Of a DNA stretch of 64,000 nucleotides, positions 22,820 to 35,500 are shown in pieces. The notes under the pieces are model-generated. The model saw only the letters and a program-made list of their open reading frames with translations, was not told the DNA's origin and did no database searches. Both the position numbers and the translations under genes were made by a program. Each line of letters opens with the position of its first letter. Positions within the stretch are counted from its first letter, which is position 1. This stretch comes from Serripes groenlandicus (taxonomy: Eukaryota > Mollusca > Bivalvia > Cardiida > Cardiidae), in the NCBI GenBank assembly GCA_031761405.1, contig JASEVX010000011.1, forward strand, positions 65,451,217-65,515,216, read 5' to 3'.

Positions 22820-23839
22820 TAACCCTTTCTCTAAAACAACACATCTGCAGCAGACGCCATTGAAAACATCTAAACAAAAATATGAAAGATCTCTATAAAC
22901 GATAGTAAATTAAAACATTGTGGCAAAAGAAGCAAGCAAATTCTTACATTATTTGTTAACTACATTAAAAATACACAACTTTTCCAGATATAGATTTGCT
23001 TCTGTAGTTTGAAAGTAGACAACTCCTAAACACTAGTACAACAGGTAAACCCTTTCCCTCATATAGACACTTTCTGACGCCTCTACAGCAGACAGCTTTT
23101 TGAAAACATAGTGACAAAAGAAGAAATTGCACAAAACGTGCCACAATGTTTTCCACTTTTAGTCATATGTTATCCATTCAATTAAAGAGATTTTCTATGT
23201 TTTGACAAAATATGTTGAAAGTCGTCTGCTGCAGAATTGTTGTGTGAGGGAAAGGGTTAACCCTCCCTTCTCCACATACAACGCATCGACAGAAGAGGAT
23301 TATAAAAACATCTAAGGAAATCCATGGAAACTATCTCAATAAATTAAAGTAATGTAATTAAATAGAATGTGAACATAGAGAGCAAAAAAGGCCATTTCTC
23401 TTTTGCCACAATGTTTTTAAAAGTCGACTATTGGGGCTGCCTTCAAAATGTGTCTGTTTCTGGGAAAGAGTTAACCCTTTCCCTCATACGACAATTCTGC
23501 GACAATTCTGCAGCAGACGACTTTGAACATATTTTGTCAAAAAATAGAAAATCTCTATAATTGAATGGATAACTTATGACCAAGCATCTATATGTGGTAA
23601 AGGGTTAACATGAATCGAATCTTTTTGAAGTTAACCCTTCCCCTCATATAGAGGCTTTCTGACGCCTCTGCAGCAGACAGCTTTTTGAAAACATAGTGAC
23701 AACAGAAGAAATTGCTAAAAACTAGCAATTCCTCCTTTTGCCACAATGTTTTCCACTTTTAGTCAAGGATTTTCTATGTTTTGACAATATATGTTCAAAG
23801 TCGTCTGCTGCAGAATTGTTGTATGAGGGAAAGGGTTAA
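22820..23839. mobile_element. Chain of M1 MITEs
   Basis: Partial copy at 22820-22950. Near-full copy at 23046-23260 (+). Copy at 23257-23474 (-) starting in the same TTAA. Deleted copy at 23471-23608 (-) again sharing TTAA. Near-full copy at 23631-23839 (+). Intact ends read TTAACCCTTTCCCTCATA and its inverse. Confidence 0.9.
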
Positions 23840-23914
23840 ATGCGAAATGTAAAGATCATAACAACAACAACAACATCCGCATTTGCACATATTTTCTTTG
23901 TTTATTACAATAGT

Positions 23915-25038
23915 TTTACAACCCTTTCCTTCATAAGAAAAGGTCTGCAAGAAGTTGATTTTAAAAACAAATCTGGAATATCTCAACAAATGTAAGTGTA
24001 GTAATAAGTAGAGAGGATTACATTTGGCAAAAAGGGAAATTGCCCATTATGAGCATATTTAACATTTTGCTACAATATTTTCAGAGGGCCTCTGCATGTA
24101 GGTAAACGTTATCCCTTTCCCACATACAACAAATCTGCAGCAGTCAACTTTGAAATCATCTTGACAAAAACACAGAGGAGAAATTGCTAATTTTTTCTGT
24201 TGTCACATTGTTTTTCAAAGTTGTCTGCTGCAGGGGGCTTCAAAAAGCGTCTATATGTGGTAGAGGGTTAATTTCAATGCAATTTCTGGAGTCCTGTAAC
24301 TTAACCCTTTCCCTCATACGACAAATTTGCAGCAGGCGACTTTGAACACATTTTGTCAAAAAATGGAAAATCTCTATAATTAATAATATATATATATATA
24401 TCTATGACAAAATGTGGAAAACATTGTGGCAAAAGGAGAAATTGCTCGTTTTGAGCAATTTCTTCTTTTGTCACTATGTTTTCAAAAAGACGTCTGCTGC
24501 ATAGGTGTCAGAAAGCATCTATATGAGGGAAAGGGTTAACACCCATTCCCACATAAAGTGACTTTCTGACAGCTTTTTAAAACATTGTAACAAAAGGAGA
24601 AATTTCTCATCATGAGCAATTTCTCCTTTTTCCATAATGTTTTCAACACTATTTCATTATTTTCATTCCTTTTATAGAGATTTGCCATATTTTGCCAAGA
24701 TGTTTTCAAAGCTTGTCTGTTGAAGTTTGATGTAAATAGGAAAGGTCATGTATTATTGTCTTATACATTTTCATTTATCGGGGTATTTTGCCATTAACAA
24801 CAGTCTTTAACACTTTCCCTCATATAGACTTTTTCTGACACCTCTGCAGCAGACGCCTTTTTGAAAACATAGTGACAAAAGAAGAAAATGCTCAAAACAA
24901 GCAATTCCTCCTTTTGCCAAAATGTTTTCCACTTTTAGTCATAGGTTATCCATCCATTAAAGAGAATTTTCTATTTTTTGACAAAATATGTTCAAAGTCG
25001 TCTGCTGCAGAATTGTCGTATGAGGGAAAGGGATAAGT
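23915..25038. mobile_element. Cluster of M1 MITEs
   Basis: Copies at about 23918-24110 (decayed), 24109-24271 (-, deleted), 24301-24539 (-, full, with an internal TA run), 24536-24750 (+, right end decayed, sharing TTAA with the previous copy) and 24807-25035 (+, near full). Confidence 0.88.
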
Positions 25039-25167
25039 CAATTTATGGCAACATATGATAATAAGTTAGCCAGGCTATGAAATGTGACTTGCCAAACGGC
25101 ACACAATCTAACATGGTAAGCTTGGTCTCAATTCAAGCATTTATCCACCGGACGTTTTTCATGTTCT

Positions 25168-25330
25168 TAAATCCTTAAATCCTTAATTGACCCCCTAACC
25201 CTATGCTGCGGGTATTCAGAAGGATTGTCCGAATGAGATGATTATTTTGCGTATCCACATATTAGGGTTTGGACGGATAATAAGTGAGATATTGTGGGAA
25301 GAAGAACTGTTGACCCATCCTTAATTGGAC
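25168..25330. mobile_element. H1 hairpin element, decayed
   Basis: CCCTATGCTGCGGGTATTC... pairs imperfectly with GCGTATCCACATATTAGGG. Confidence 0.6.
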
Positions 25331-25375
25331 CTCTGCTCCACTTTGGAGATATTGATCTAAATGTGCAGCTTCTCC

Positions 25376-25918
25376 TTAACCCTTTCCCTCATATAGACGC
25401 TTTCTGACGCCTCTGCAGCAAACAGCTTTTTGAAAACATAGTGACAAAAGAAGAAATTGCTCAAAACGACCAATATCTACTTTTGACACAATGTTTTACA
25501 CTTTTAGTCATAGGTTATCCATTCAATTATAGAGATTTTCTATCTTTCGACAAAATATGTTTAATGTCGTCTGCTGCAGAATTGTCGTATGAGGGAAAGG
25601 GTAAATCTACAACATCTTATGCTCCTTCTTTATGTTTTCAAATCGTTGAATTCTTCTTCAAGTCTTTTTAATTTGGAAAATTTCCAACAACGATAAATTG
25701 CTTAACCCTTTCCAACAAACAAAAAATCAGCTGCAGACGACTTTAACAACAACTTCGCAAAACTATGAAAACTCTCTGAAAATGAAAGTTGGATGATTGA
25801 ATGGAGTTGAAAACACTGGCAAAAGGAGAAATTGCTCTTTTTTTTTCTTCAATTTCTTCTTTTGTCACATTGTTTTCAATAGGCGTCAGAAAGCGTTTAT
25901 ATGTGGGAACAGGTTATC
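25376..25918. mobile_element. Two M1 MITEs
   Basis: 25376-25604 (+) is near full length. 25703-25918 (-) is decayed, with left end TTAACCCTTTCCAACAAAC. Confidence 0.87.
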
Positions 25919-26004
25919 ACAGAGGAAATGTTGAGATTCCTTGATGAACACTTAAGGGTAACATGTAAGGACCAAAGTTAAAATGATGTCCTCAATTCAT
26001 TCTT

Positions 26005-26130
26005 TTAAAATCCTTATTTGACTATAAAACCCTTTATTGTGGGTATTTCGAAATAATCCTGTTACCAAGACGATTCCTTTGAGTACCAACAAAATAGGGT
26101 TTGCTTCTGCTGGAAGGGAGATATCTTTTA
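26005..26130. mobile_element. H1 hairpin element, decayed
   Basis: CCTTTATTGTGGGTATTTCG and GAGTACCAACAAAATAGGG are the two arms. Confidence 0.55.
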
Positions 26131-26162
26131 GGAAAAGAGCAGTTTACTCTGCTTTATCCTTT

Positions 26163-26168
26163 TTTATT
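26163..26168 (-). terminator. Candidate POLRMT polyadenylation signal
   Basis: AATAAA on the minus strand about 300 bases downstream of the POLRMT stop. Positional evidence only. Confidence 0.25.
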
Positions 26169-26471
26169 CGAACCGATTATGTGAAGCCTGTGTTGCCAGC
26201 ATCGAGTCGGGCAAGCCGCCTCATTCAAGCCATAGGACAAGAGTCTACACTCTGCCCAAACACAACATTTTGATCATGAAATTCCTAAAATTGGCTATGA
26301 ATTCTTCCTTATGCAAAGCTGGACAAGTCCATTTTGAGAATTCATCATCGTCAGGGTTGTATATCACTCAGGTAGTGAAGACAGTACTACAGCTTGATTC
26401 ACAAGATTTCAACATTCAACTCATCTTCTATTTGCTGCTGGAAAGTCTATCTGGAACCAAGTTGGAAGTTT

Positions 26472-26521
26472 TCAACTGAAGAAGTATATGGACTCCTTTA
26501 CCAGATCCAATTCAAAGTCAC
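26472..26521 (-). CDS. POLRMT: POLRMT exon 13: C-terminus and stop
   Basis: [15 protein letters not shown] then TGA, matching the human end ..FDLEQVKRSTYFFS. Acceptor TATTTTCAG|GTGAC. The 3' UTR continues to the left without an obvious further intron. Confidence 0.96.
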
Positions 26522-29500
26522 CTGAAAATATATCATGGAAAAGTATTTGGTTTAGTGTAGGATGCAACAAGGAAAAGTACTGGTATACATTGTGGGGGGG
26601 TATCCAAAAACAAAAGGAGACATTGAGGAGAAAATTGTTATGAAAGTTTAAAATCAAATTTATTTTAAAGAGGACATTGAGAGGAACTTTCATTCCAATT
26701 GGCTCAGTGGTTAATGAGTAGAAGAAGTCTGATGCCAAATGTTCATGCACACACGGCGCACAAAAGCGGCACAATTCACCATGACATAATGATAAATCTC
26801 GACTAGCTTTCGGCCAGTGGAGCTAAAAATTGTTGAAAGCCGCTTAAAACACCATACAAAACAAGAGACCCAAGTGTGACGAAAAAGTGACAGACAGATG
26901 CCGGACAAAAAAAAAAGTAATCCCTAAGTGACTACCATGCTATCTATGTAGGGTGACACAAAAATCTCCAAAACGGCCCTGCCCCCTGGTGGCCATGTTT
27001 TTTGACCAATTACCATGACTTGAAGGAATCTGATAGAGGGTCACCCCTAAGGAACATTTCTACACATTTTCTACAAAATTATTTGAAAATCAGCCAGATA
27101 CTTTCGGAGTAGAAGATTTTTTAAGTTTTCATTATAGCCATGTAATGCCAAATAGCCCTGCCCCTTGGCGATAATAGTTTTTGACCAATCAACATGGCTT
27201 GAAGGAATCTGATAGAGGGTCACCCTAGGAACATTTCTAAAAAAATATTTGAAAACCAACACTTTCCCTCATACAACAAATATGCAGCAGACCACTTTTG
27301 TCACTTTGTTTTCAAAAAGCTGTCTGTTGCAGAGGCGTCAGAAAGCGTCTTTATGAGGGAAAGAGTTAAAAAACTTGGCAGAAAGATGGAACATTGATTG
27401 AATAAATATAAGAGGCCCATTCGACGTTAACCTTTTCCTACATACAAAAACTTGGCAGAAAGGTGGAACATTGATCATTTCATAGAAATGTGAGTGCTGA
27501 TATCGGACTTTATAAGAATAAATATAAGAGGCCCATTCGACGTTAACCTTTTCCTACATACAAAAACTTGGCAGAAAGGTGGAACATTGATCATTTCATA
27601 GAAATATGAGTGCTGATATCTGACTTTATAAGAATAAATATAAGAGGCCCATTCGACGTTAACCCGTTCCTACATACAAAAACTTGGCAGAAATGTGGAA
27701 GCTGATATCTGACTTTATAAGAATAAATATTAGAGGCCCATTCGACGTTAACCCATTCCTACATACAAACAATCTGCAGTAGACAACTTTGAAATCATCT
27801 AGGCAAAAATTTGGAAACTCTATAAAAATGAAAGTATGATTATTGAATAGTTGAAAACAGTGTGGCAAAAAGAAAGCTTTACATTAAAAGCGATTTCCCC
27901 ATTTTCCAAAATGTTTTCAAAAGATGCTGCTGTAAAATGGTTAAAGTTCATGTTCCAGGCAAGTATATATCATGATTAGCCTGCGTGGCCATGCTGATCG
28001 AAAAAATGATAAAAATAGTATTTATATGTTTTTTTCCCCCCAAAGTTTCTGTGACTTTGTATGCAAACAGTGCAGGTCAAAGTCAGACTGGGTGGATATG
28101 CAGGGAGATCTTGTTTTTCACTGGTGGTAAGTGTTCTACAGGAATTATAAAGGAAGGTGAAATAAATACCTTTTTCTGGAACTTTTCTGAATAACTGCAT
28201 GATTTCTGGATAGTCTGCCCGATCTTTTAAACTGAAATACAAAGTGCTATAGTCAAACAACTAGAATGGAGTACTCCGCGGAGCACGCGTGTCACCTGCC
28301 GGGGCCTTGTCAGAAAATTATAATTTTTGATAGAAAAGGGGCAATAACTCCGATATAAAAATATTTGGATTATCCCCCTTTTGTGAACCCATCACACACA
28401 TTGATATAAACATTTGTCAGAAGTTTCAATGTAATCCTTTGAGTAGAAAAAAAGTTAATTGAAAACGTGACGAAAAAGTGTGACGGACAGACGAACGTGA
28501 CGAAAAGGTGTGACAGACAGACGCAGGCGACACAATCAGGTGTGAAAGATGGTGAATATGAAATGATTACAACAAGTCAACTCTTAATCCTTCCCCTCAT
28601 ACAGACGCTTTCTGAAACCTCTGAAGAAGGTGACTTATGAAAACATCGTTGCAAAAGAAGAAATTGCTCATGATGAGCAATTTCTCCTTTTACCACAATG
28701 TTTTCCACTTTTAGTCATTGGTTATCCATTCAATTATAGAGATTTTCCATTTTTTGACGAAGTAAGTTTAAAGTTGTCCGCTGCAGATTTCTTGTTTGTG
28801 GGAAAGAGTTAAAGCCAGTTTTGGAAAAGGTGTTTCCCATTATCAAATCTATATAATGATTGGGTTGTTTTACGCCGCTTTCACCAATTTTTCAGTTATA
28901 TCGCAGTGTGTCCTGGAATAGTTATCAGTATCACTGGTCCATTTATCCTGACACCATAATCGAAATGCAAAACCAGCAAGCCTGAGCGCCATGGAGGGTA
29001 GCCATTACTACCATTTTTAAAGTCTTTAATATGACCCCCGGCCGGGGATTCATATATATAACTAGAATGGAGCACATGTTTCACCTGCACCTGCTCATTG
29101 AAAGTGTGACGGACAGACAGACGCCGGCCAAAATTTTGTGGTGGTGAACTAAAAATGGCATTTTCCAGGAAGGACCAAAATAACGGCAGTCACGCATTTC
29201 AGGTGCGGGGAATTTTATGATAAAAAGACAACTGAAGTTTCTGATTGTGATAAACACTTCCCTCCCTTTAACCCTTTCTCACCTTTAGACACATTTTGAC
29301 GCAACTGCTGCAGAGGACTTTTGAAAACATTGTGACAAAATGAGAAATTGCTAAAAAAAAAAAAAAAATCTCCTTTTGCCACAATGTTTTTCAATTTTTT
29401 TCCATTCATTACATCTACAATTATAGAGATTCTCCATATTTTTGCCTAGAATTTTTCAAGTCGTCTGCTGCAGATTTGCTGTATGTGGGAAAGGGTTTAT

Positions 29501-32500
29501 AGTGTTGATGCTGATATATATGTAACTGTGAATGGGAGTGTTGACAGATCCGGATATTGCTTTAACCCTTTCCTTCATATAGACGCTTTCTGACGCCCCT
29601 GCAGCAGACGGCTTTTTGAAAAACATAGTGACAAAAGAAGAAATTGCACAAAACGTGCAATTTCTCCTTTTGCCACAATGTTTTCCACTTTTTGTCATAG
29701 GTTATCCATTCAATTATGGAGATTTTCTAATTTTTGACAAAATATGTTCAAAGTCGTCTGCTGCAGAATTGCCGTATGAGGGAAAGGCTTAACTAACCCT
29801 TTTCCACCACTTTTTGATGCCTCTGCAGCAGACCACTTTTGAACACATTTTTGGGGAAAAGGAGAAAGTTGCTCATATGGAGTAACTTCTCCTTTTGCCA
29901 CAATGTGTTCAAATTTATACAATAATTATTTTTTTTTCATTTAGAGAGAGTTTCCATCATTTTGACTAAATTTCCTCAAAGTTGTCAGCATATTTGTTGG
30001 GAAAGGGTTAACAAATGAATGCCTAATTTATTTTGATGTGAATCAACAAACTTCAGCCTTCAATAAATTATTTTAACATGTTAGTTAGTCCATTTTCCCG
30101 GGAGGAATACATATATCACTGAAATGAGTCTTATATAAGATAGAATATGTCTCTTAAACGCAGATACATTTTTTTCATTTATCGAGCTTTTATAAATACT
30201 TTTTTGAGCAACATGATTTTTTGCATGGATATTTAACCCTCTGAGGCCAGACTGTGTCACCAGTATAGGGTGAGGCCAGCATGTGTCACCATTATAGATC
30301 GAGGCCAGCCTGTGTCACAAGTATAGAGCGAGGCCAGCCTGTGTCACAAGTATAGAGCGAGGCCAGCCTGTGTCACCAGTATAGAGCGAGGCTGGCCTGT
30401 GTCACCAGTATATAGCGAGTCCAGCCTGTGTCACCAGTATAGAGTGAGGCCAGCCTATGTCACCAGTATAGAGTGAGTCCAGCCTGTGTCACCAGTATAT
30501 CGCGAGGCCAGCCTGTGTCACTGGTATAGAGCGAGGCCGGCCTGTGTCACCAGTATAGAGTAAGTCCAGCCTGTGTCACTTGTATAGAGCAAGGCCAGCC
30601 TATGTCACCGGTATATAGCGAGGCCAGCCTGTGTCACCAGTATATAGCGAGGCCAGCCTGTGTCACCAGTATAGAGTGAGTCCAGCCTGTGTCACCGGTA
30701 TAGAGCGAGGTCAGCCTGTGTCACCAGTATAGAGTGAGTCCAGCCTGTGTTACCAGTATATAGCGAGGCCAGCCTGTGTACCCGGTATACTATGTCACCG
30801 GTATATAGCGAGGCCAGCCTGTGTCACCAGTATATAGCGATGCCAGCCTGTGTCACCGGTATAGAGCGAGGCCGGCCTGTGTCACCAGTATAGAGCGAGT
30901 CCAGCCTGTGTCACCAGTATATAGCGAGGCCAGCCTGTGTCACCGGTATAGAGCGAGGCCAGCCTATGTCACCAGTATATAGCGAGGCCAGCCTGTGTCA
31001 CCAGTATATAGCGAGGCCAGCCTGTGTCACCAGTATAGAGTGAGTCCAGCCTGTGTCACCGGTATAGAGCGAGGCCGGCCTGTGTCACCAGTATAGAGTG
31101 AGTCCAGCCTGTGTCACAAGTATATAGCAAGGCCAGCCTGTGTCACCGGTATAGAGCGAGGCCGGCCTGTGTCACCAATATATAGCAAGTCCAGCCTATG
31201 TCACCAGTATAGAGCAAAGCCAGACTGTGTCACCAGTATAGAGTGAGTCCGGCCTGTGTCACCAGTATAGAGCGAGTCCAGCCTATGTCACCGGTATAGA
31301 GCGAGTCCAGCCTATGTCACCAGTATATAGTGAGGCCAGACTGTGTCACCAGTATAGAGCGAGGCCAGTCTGTGTCACCAGTATAGAGCGAGTCCAGCCT
31401 GTGTCACCAGTATAGAGCGAGGCCGGCCTGTGTCACCAGTATATAGCGAGGTCAGCCTATGTCACCAGTATAGAGCGAGGCCAACCTGTGTCACCAGTAT
31501 ATAGCGAGTCCAGCCTATGTCACCGGTATATAGCGAGGCCAGCCTGTGTCACCAGTATAGAGCGAGGCTGGCCTTTGTCACCAGTATAGAGCGAGGCTGG
31601 CCTTTGTCACCAGTATAGAGCGAGGCCAGCCTGTGTCACCAGTATAGAGCGAGGCCAGTCTGTGTCACTAGTATAGAGCCAGGCCAGCTAGCTCATATGC
31701 ACCTACTGATCCGGTTCTATACTGTTGGCTGATGATATCAAGCCCTTTTTATCTTGATATTTCTAGAATTGGCTATGGACTCTTCCAAATGAAAAGTTTG
31801 GCAGATCCATTTTAAAAATTTAGAAGACTACTTCAGGCACATTCTTATAATGTCCTGATAAAATTGCCTCAGTAAATAAAGAAGAAATTATGATTTGAAG
31901 CAAGTTGTACACAGGACACCAGAGGGAGTGATCAAGTCTTTCCCCCACAATATTTCTCTTATTACTCAACAAAATCCTATGTTGTGGGTACTCAAAAGAA
32001 TCGTCTCACTGAGACGTTTTCTTTTGAGTACCCACAACATAGGGTTTGAATGTCAATATAAGGATTTTAAAACAGAAAAAATTCCCCTTATCTATGACAA
32101 TGTATTTACCCTTTCCCACAAATCTGCCGCAGATGAATTTGAAATCATCTAGGCATAAATATGGAAAGTATCTATGAATGAAAGCCAAAATATGTTCTAA
32201 AGTTATCTGTTGCAAATGATTCTGTAACTTGGCCGGGGCTAATTATAGGGAAGCTAAAAACACTTACATTTCGCCATAATACTCCAGAAAAAACTTTGAT
32301 AAATCTTCAAGAATTGGTTCCTTATGAAGGGCCACAAACTGTTCTCTGGTAACCTGGATTAAGAATTTTATGAGAATTTTAAAGAACACATGTAGACTCT
32401 AAAAACATTTGGAGACAGTGGAAAATCAGTCCAAAAGATTTACTGTATGATTTTAAATACAAATACTTGAACATTTTGGGTAAGCATTTCTCATTATGTA

Positions 32501-35500
32501 CAAAGCTACTCCTTCTTTGGGCTTTCCCCCACTTGCAGATGCATTTCAATGCAGTTTACTTTTGAGAACATTGTGACAGAAGGAGAGCAATTTTTCCTTT
32601 TGCAATAATGTTTTCAACCCCGATCAATAATAATACTGTCATTTATGGGGATCATTTTGTAGAAACAGTTTCAAAATTGTCTGCTAATTTGTTGTAAGTG
32701 GGAAAGGCTTATCAATGTTTTCTACTCTGTTTGCCAATATATTCTCCTGCAAAAGTTTTCTCGATTACACTAAACGTTGAAAAGCTTGATGAAATTTAAA
32801 CTGGATTTAGGTTATTTTTTAATACCTCTATAGCAGATGGCTTTGGCCATTATGGGAAAAGGAGAAACTGATCGTAATATATAAATTCTCCTTTTTCTAC
32901 AATTGCTTTCAATTTCGAAAAGTCAAATAAAATGCATACAGGGGTAATTTGTTAACCTTTTCCTAAAATAGAATGAATCTGCAGCAAATTGAAGATATTT
33001 GGACAAAAAATATGTAAAAAGAACATTCTTTAACCCTTTCCCTCATACAACAAATCTGTAGCAGACGACTTTGAACATATTTTGTCAAAAAATAGAAAAC
33101 TCTAGAATTGAATAGATAACCTATGACTAAAAGTGGAAAACATTGTGGCAAAAGGAGAAATTGCTCGTTTTGAGCGATTCCTTCTTTTGTCACTATGTTT
33201 TCAAAAAGTCGTCTGCTGCAGAGGCGCCAGAAAGCATCTATATGAGGGTGAGGGTTAAATGATTGTTTAGTTTTTGAATGGATTTGAATCATTGTTACAT
33301 AAAAAGAATTGCTCGTATTGCGCAATATCTCCTATTTACAAAAGTGCTTTTAAAAGTTGTCTACTGCAGATGAATCAAAATCCGAGTGCATGTGGGACGC
33401 TTTCAGACGACGACGAGCAGTTTCTCCTTTTGTCACCATGTTTTCATTTCTATTCAATTATTGTTCTTTCATTTAAAGTGAATTTCTGTGCTTTTGCCTA
33501 AACATTTTCAAAGTCTTCTGCTGCAGATTTGTTGTATGTGGGAAAGGGTTCATAGGAAATGTCCAATACCTTGTTCATGATGTTCATGTCACATGGATGG
33601 GTCCAAAAACTGTCATGTATACTGTCAAACCGGATACCTTCTCTATAAATACAAAATGAATATTATACTGTCAAACCGGATACCTTCTCTATAAATACAT
33701 AATGAATATTATACTGTCAAACCAGATACCTTTTCTATAAATATATAAGGAATATTATACTGTCAAACTGGATGCCTTCTCTATATAACAAAGAACATTC
33801 ATGGCAAATAGACAAGAATATTTTTAAAGTGTTTACCTTAACAAGTCTATGTAAAACAAGTGATCCCCAGGGTGGAGCCATGTTTGACACCAGGGCTATA
33901 ATAATTTGACCAATCTTGGTAGAAGTCCACTAGATGAAGTTAGAGTTCAAATATTAAACTTTTAGACAAGATTTTTAAAGTTTTTCCCTATACGAGTATA
34001 TGTAAAACAAGTGACCCGGTGGGGCCATTTTTGACCCCAGGGCTATAATTTGAACAATCTTGGTAGATGATGCTACATACCAAATATCAAAGGCCTGGGC
34101 CTTCTACTTTTAGACAAGATGATTTTGTTTTCCCCTTTATGAGTCTAAAAATACAAGTGACCCCTGGGGACGGGTAATTTTTGACCCAAGGGCTACACTT
34201 TTGGTAGAGGTCCACTAGATGACGCTACATACCAAATATCAAAGGCCTTGGCCATCTACTAAATATAAGAAGATTTTTAAAGTTTTTCCCTATACAAGTC
34301 TATGTGAAACAAGTGACCCCCAGGGGAGGGGTCATTTTTTACCCCATGGCTATAATTTGAACAATCTTGGTAGAGGTCCACTAGATGATGCTATATACCA
34401 AATATTAAAGGCATGGGCCCTCTACTTTAAAACAAGAAGATTTTCCCCTATATGAGTCTATGTAAAACAAGTGACCCCCGGAGAGGGGTCATTTTTGATC
34501 CCAGGGCTATAATTTGAACAAGCTTTGTAGAGGTCCACTAGATGATGCTACATACCAAATATCTTTTAGACACGAAGACTTTTAAGTTTTTCCCTACATG
34601 AGTCTATGTAAAACAAGTGACCCCTGGGGAGGGGTCAATTTTGACCCCAGGGCTATATTTTGAACAATCTAGGTAGAGGTCCACTAGATGATGCTGCATA
34701 CCAAATATCAAATGCCTGGGCCTTCTACTTTTAGACAAGAAGATTTTTAAAGTTTTTCCCCTATCTATGTCAAACAAGTGACCCTTGGGGAGGGGTCATT
34801 TTTGACCCCAGGGCTAAAATTTGAACAATCTTGGTAGAGGTCCACTAGATGATGCTACATACCATATATCAAAGGCCTGGGCCCTCTACTTTTAGACAAT
34901 AAGATTTTTTAAGTTTTTTCTCTATATGAATCCATGTAAAACAATAGACCCCGGGGATATAATTTGAACAATCTTTGTAGAGGTCCACTAGATGATGCTA
35001 CATACCCAATATGAAAGGCCTGGGCACTTTTAGAAAAGAAGATTTTTTTTAGTTTTTTCTCTATACGAGTCTATGTAAAACAATAGACCCCAGGGGAGGG
35101 GTCATCTTGACCCCAGGGCTATAATTTGAACAATCTTGGTAGAGATCCACTAGATGATGCTACATACACAATATCAAAGGCCTGGGCCCTCTACTTTTAG
35201 ACAAGAAGATTTTTAAAGTTTTTTCCCTTTATGAGTCTATGTAAAACAAGTGACCCCCGGGATGGGGTCATTTTTTACCCCATGGCTATAATTTGAACAA
35301 TCTTGGTAGAGGTCTACTAGATGATGCTACATACCAAATATCAAAGGCCGGGGCCCTCTACGTTTAGAAAATATATTTTTTTAAGTTTTTCTCTATATGA
35401 GTATATGTAAAAATAATAGACCCCAGGGGAGCGGTCATTTTTGACACCAGGGCTATAATTTGAGCAATCTTGGTACAGGTCCACTAGATGATGCTACATA

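Noticed and set aside
28170..28260. Independent small gene on the minus strand at 28.0-28.3 kb
   Set aside because: The conserved part is POLRMT exon 12, bounded by good splice sites. The remainder is intron.
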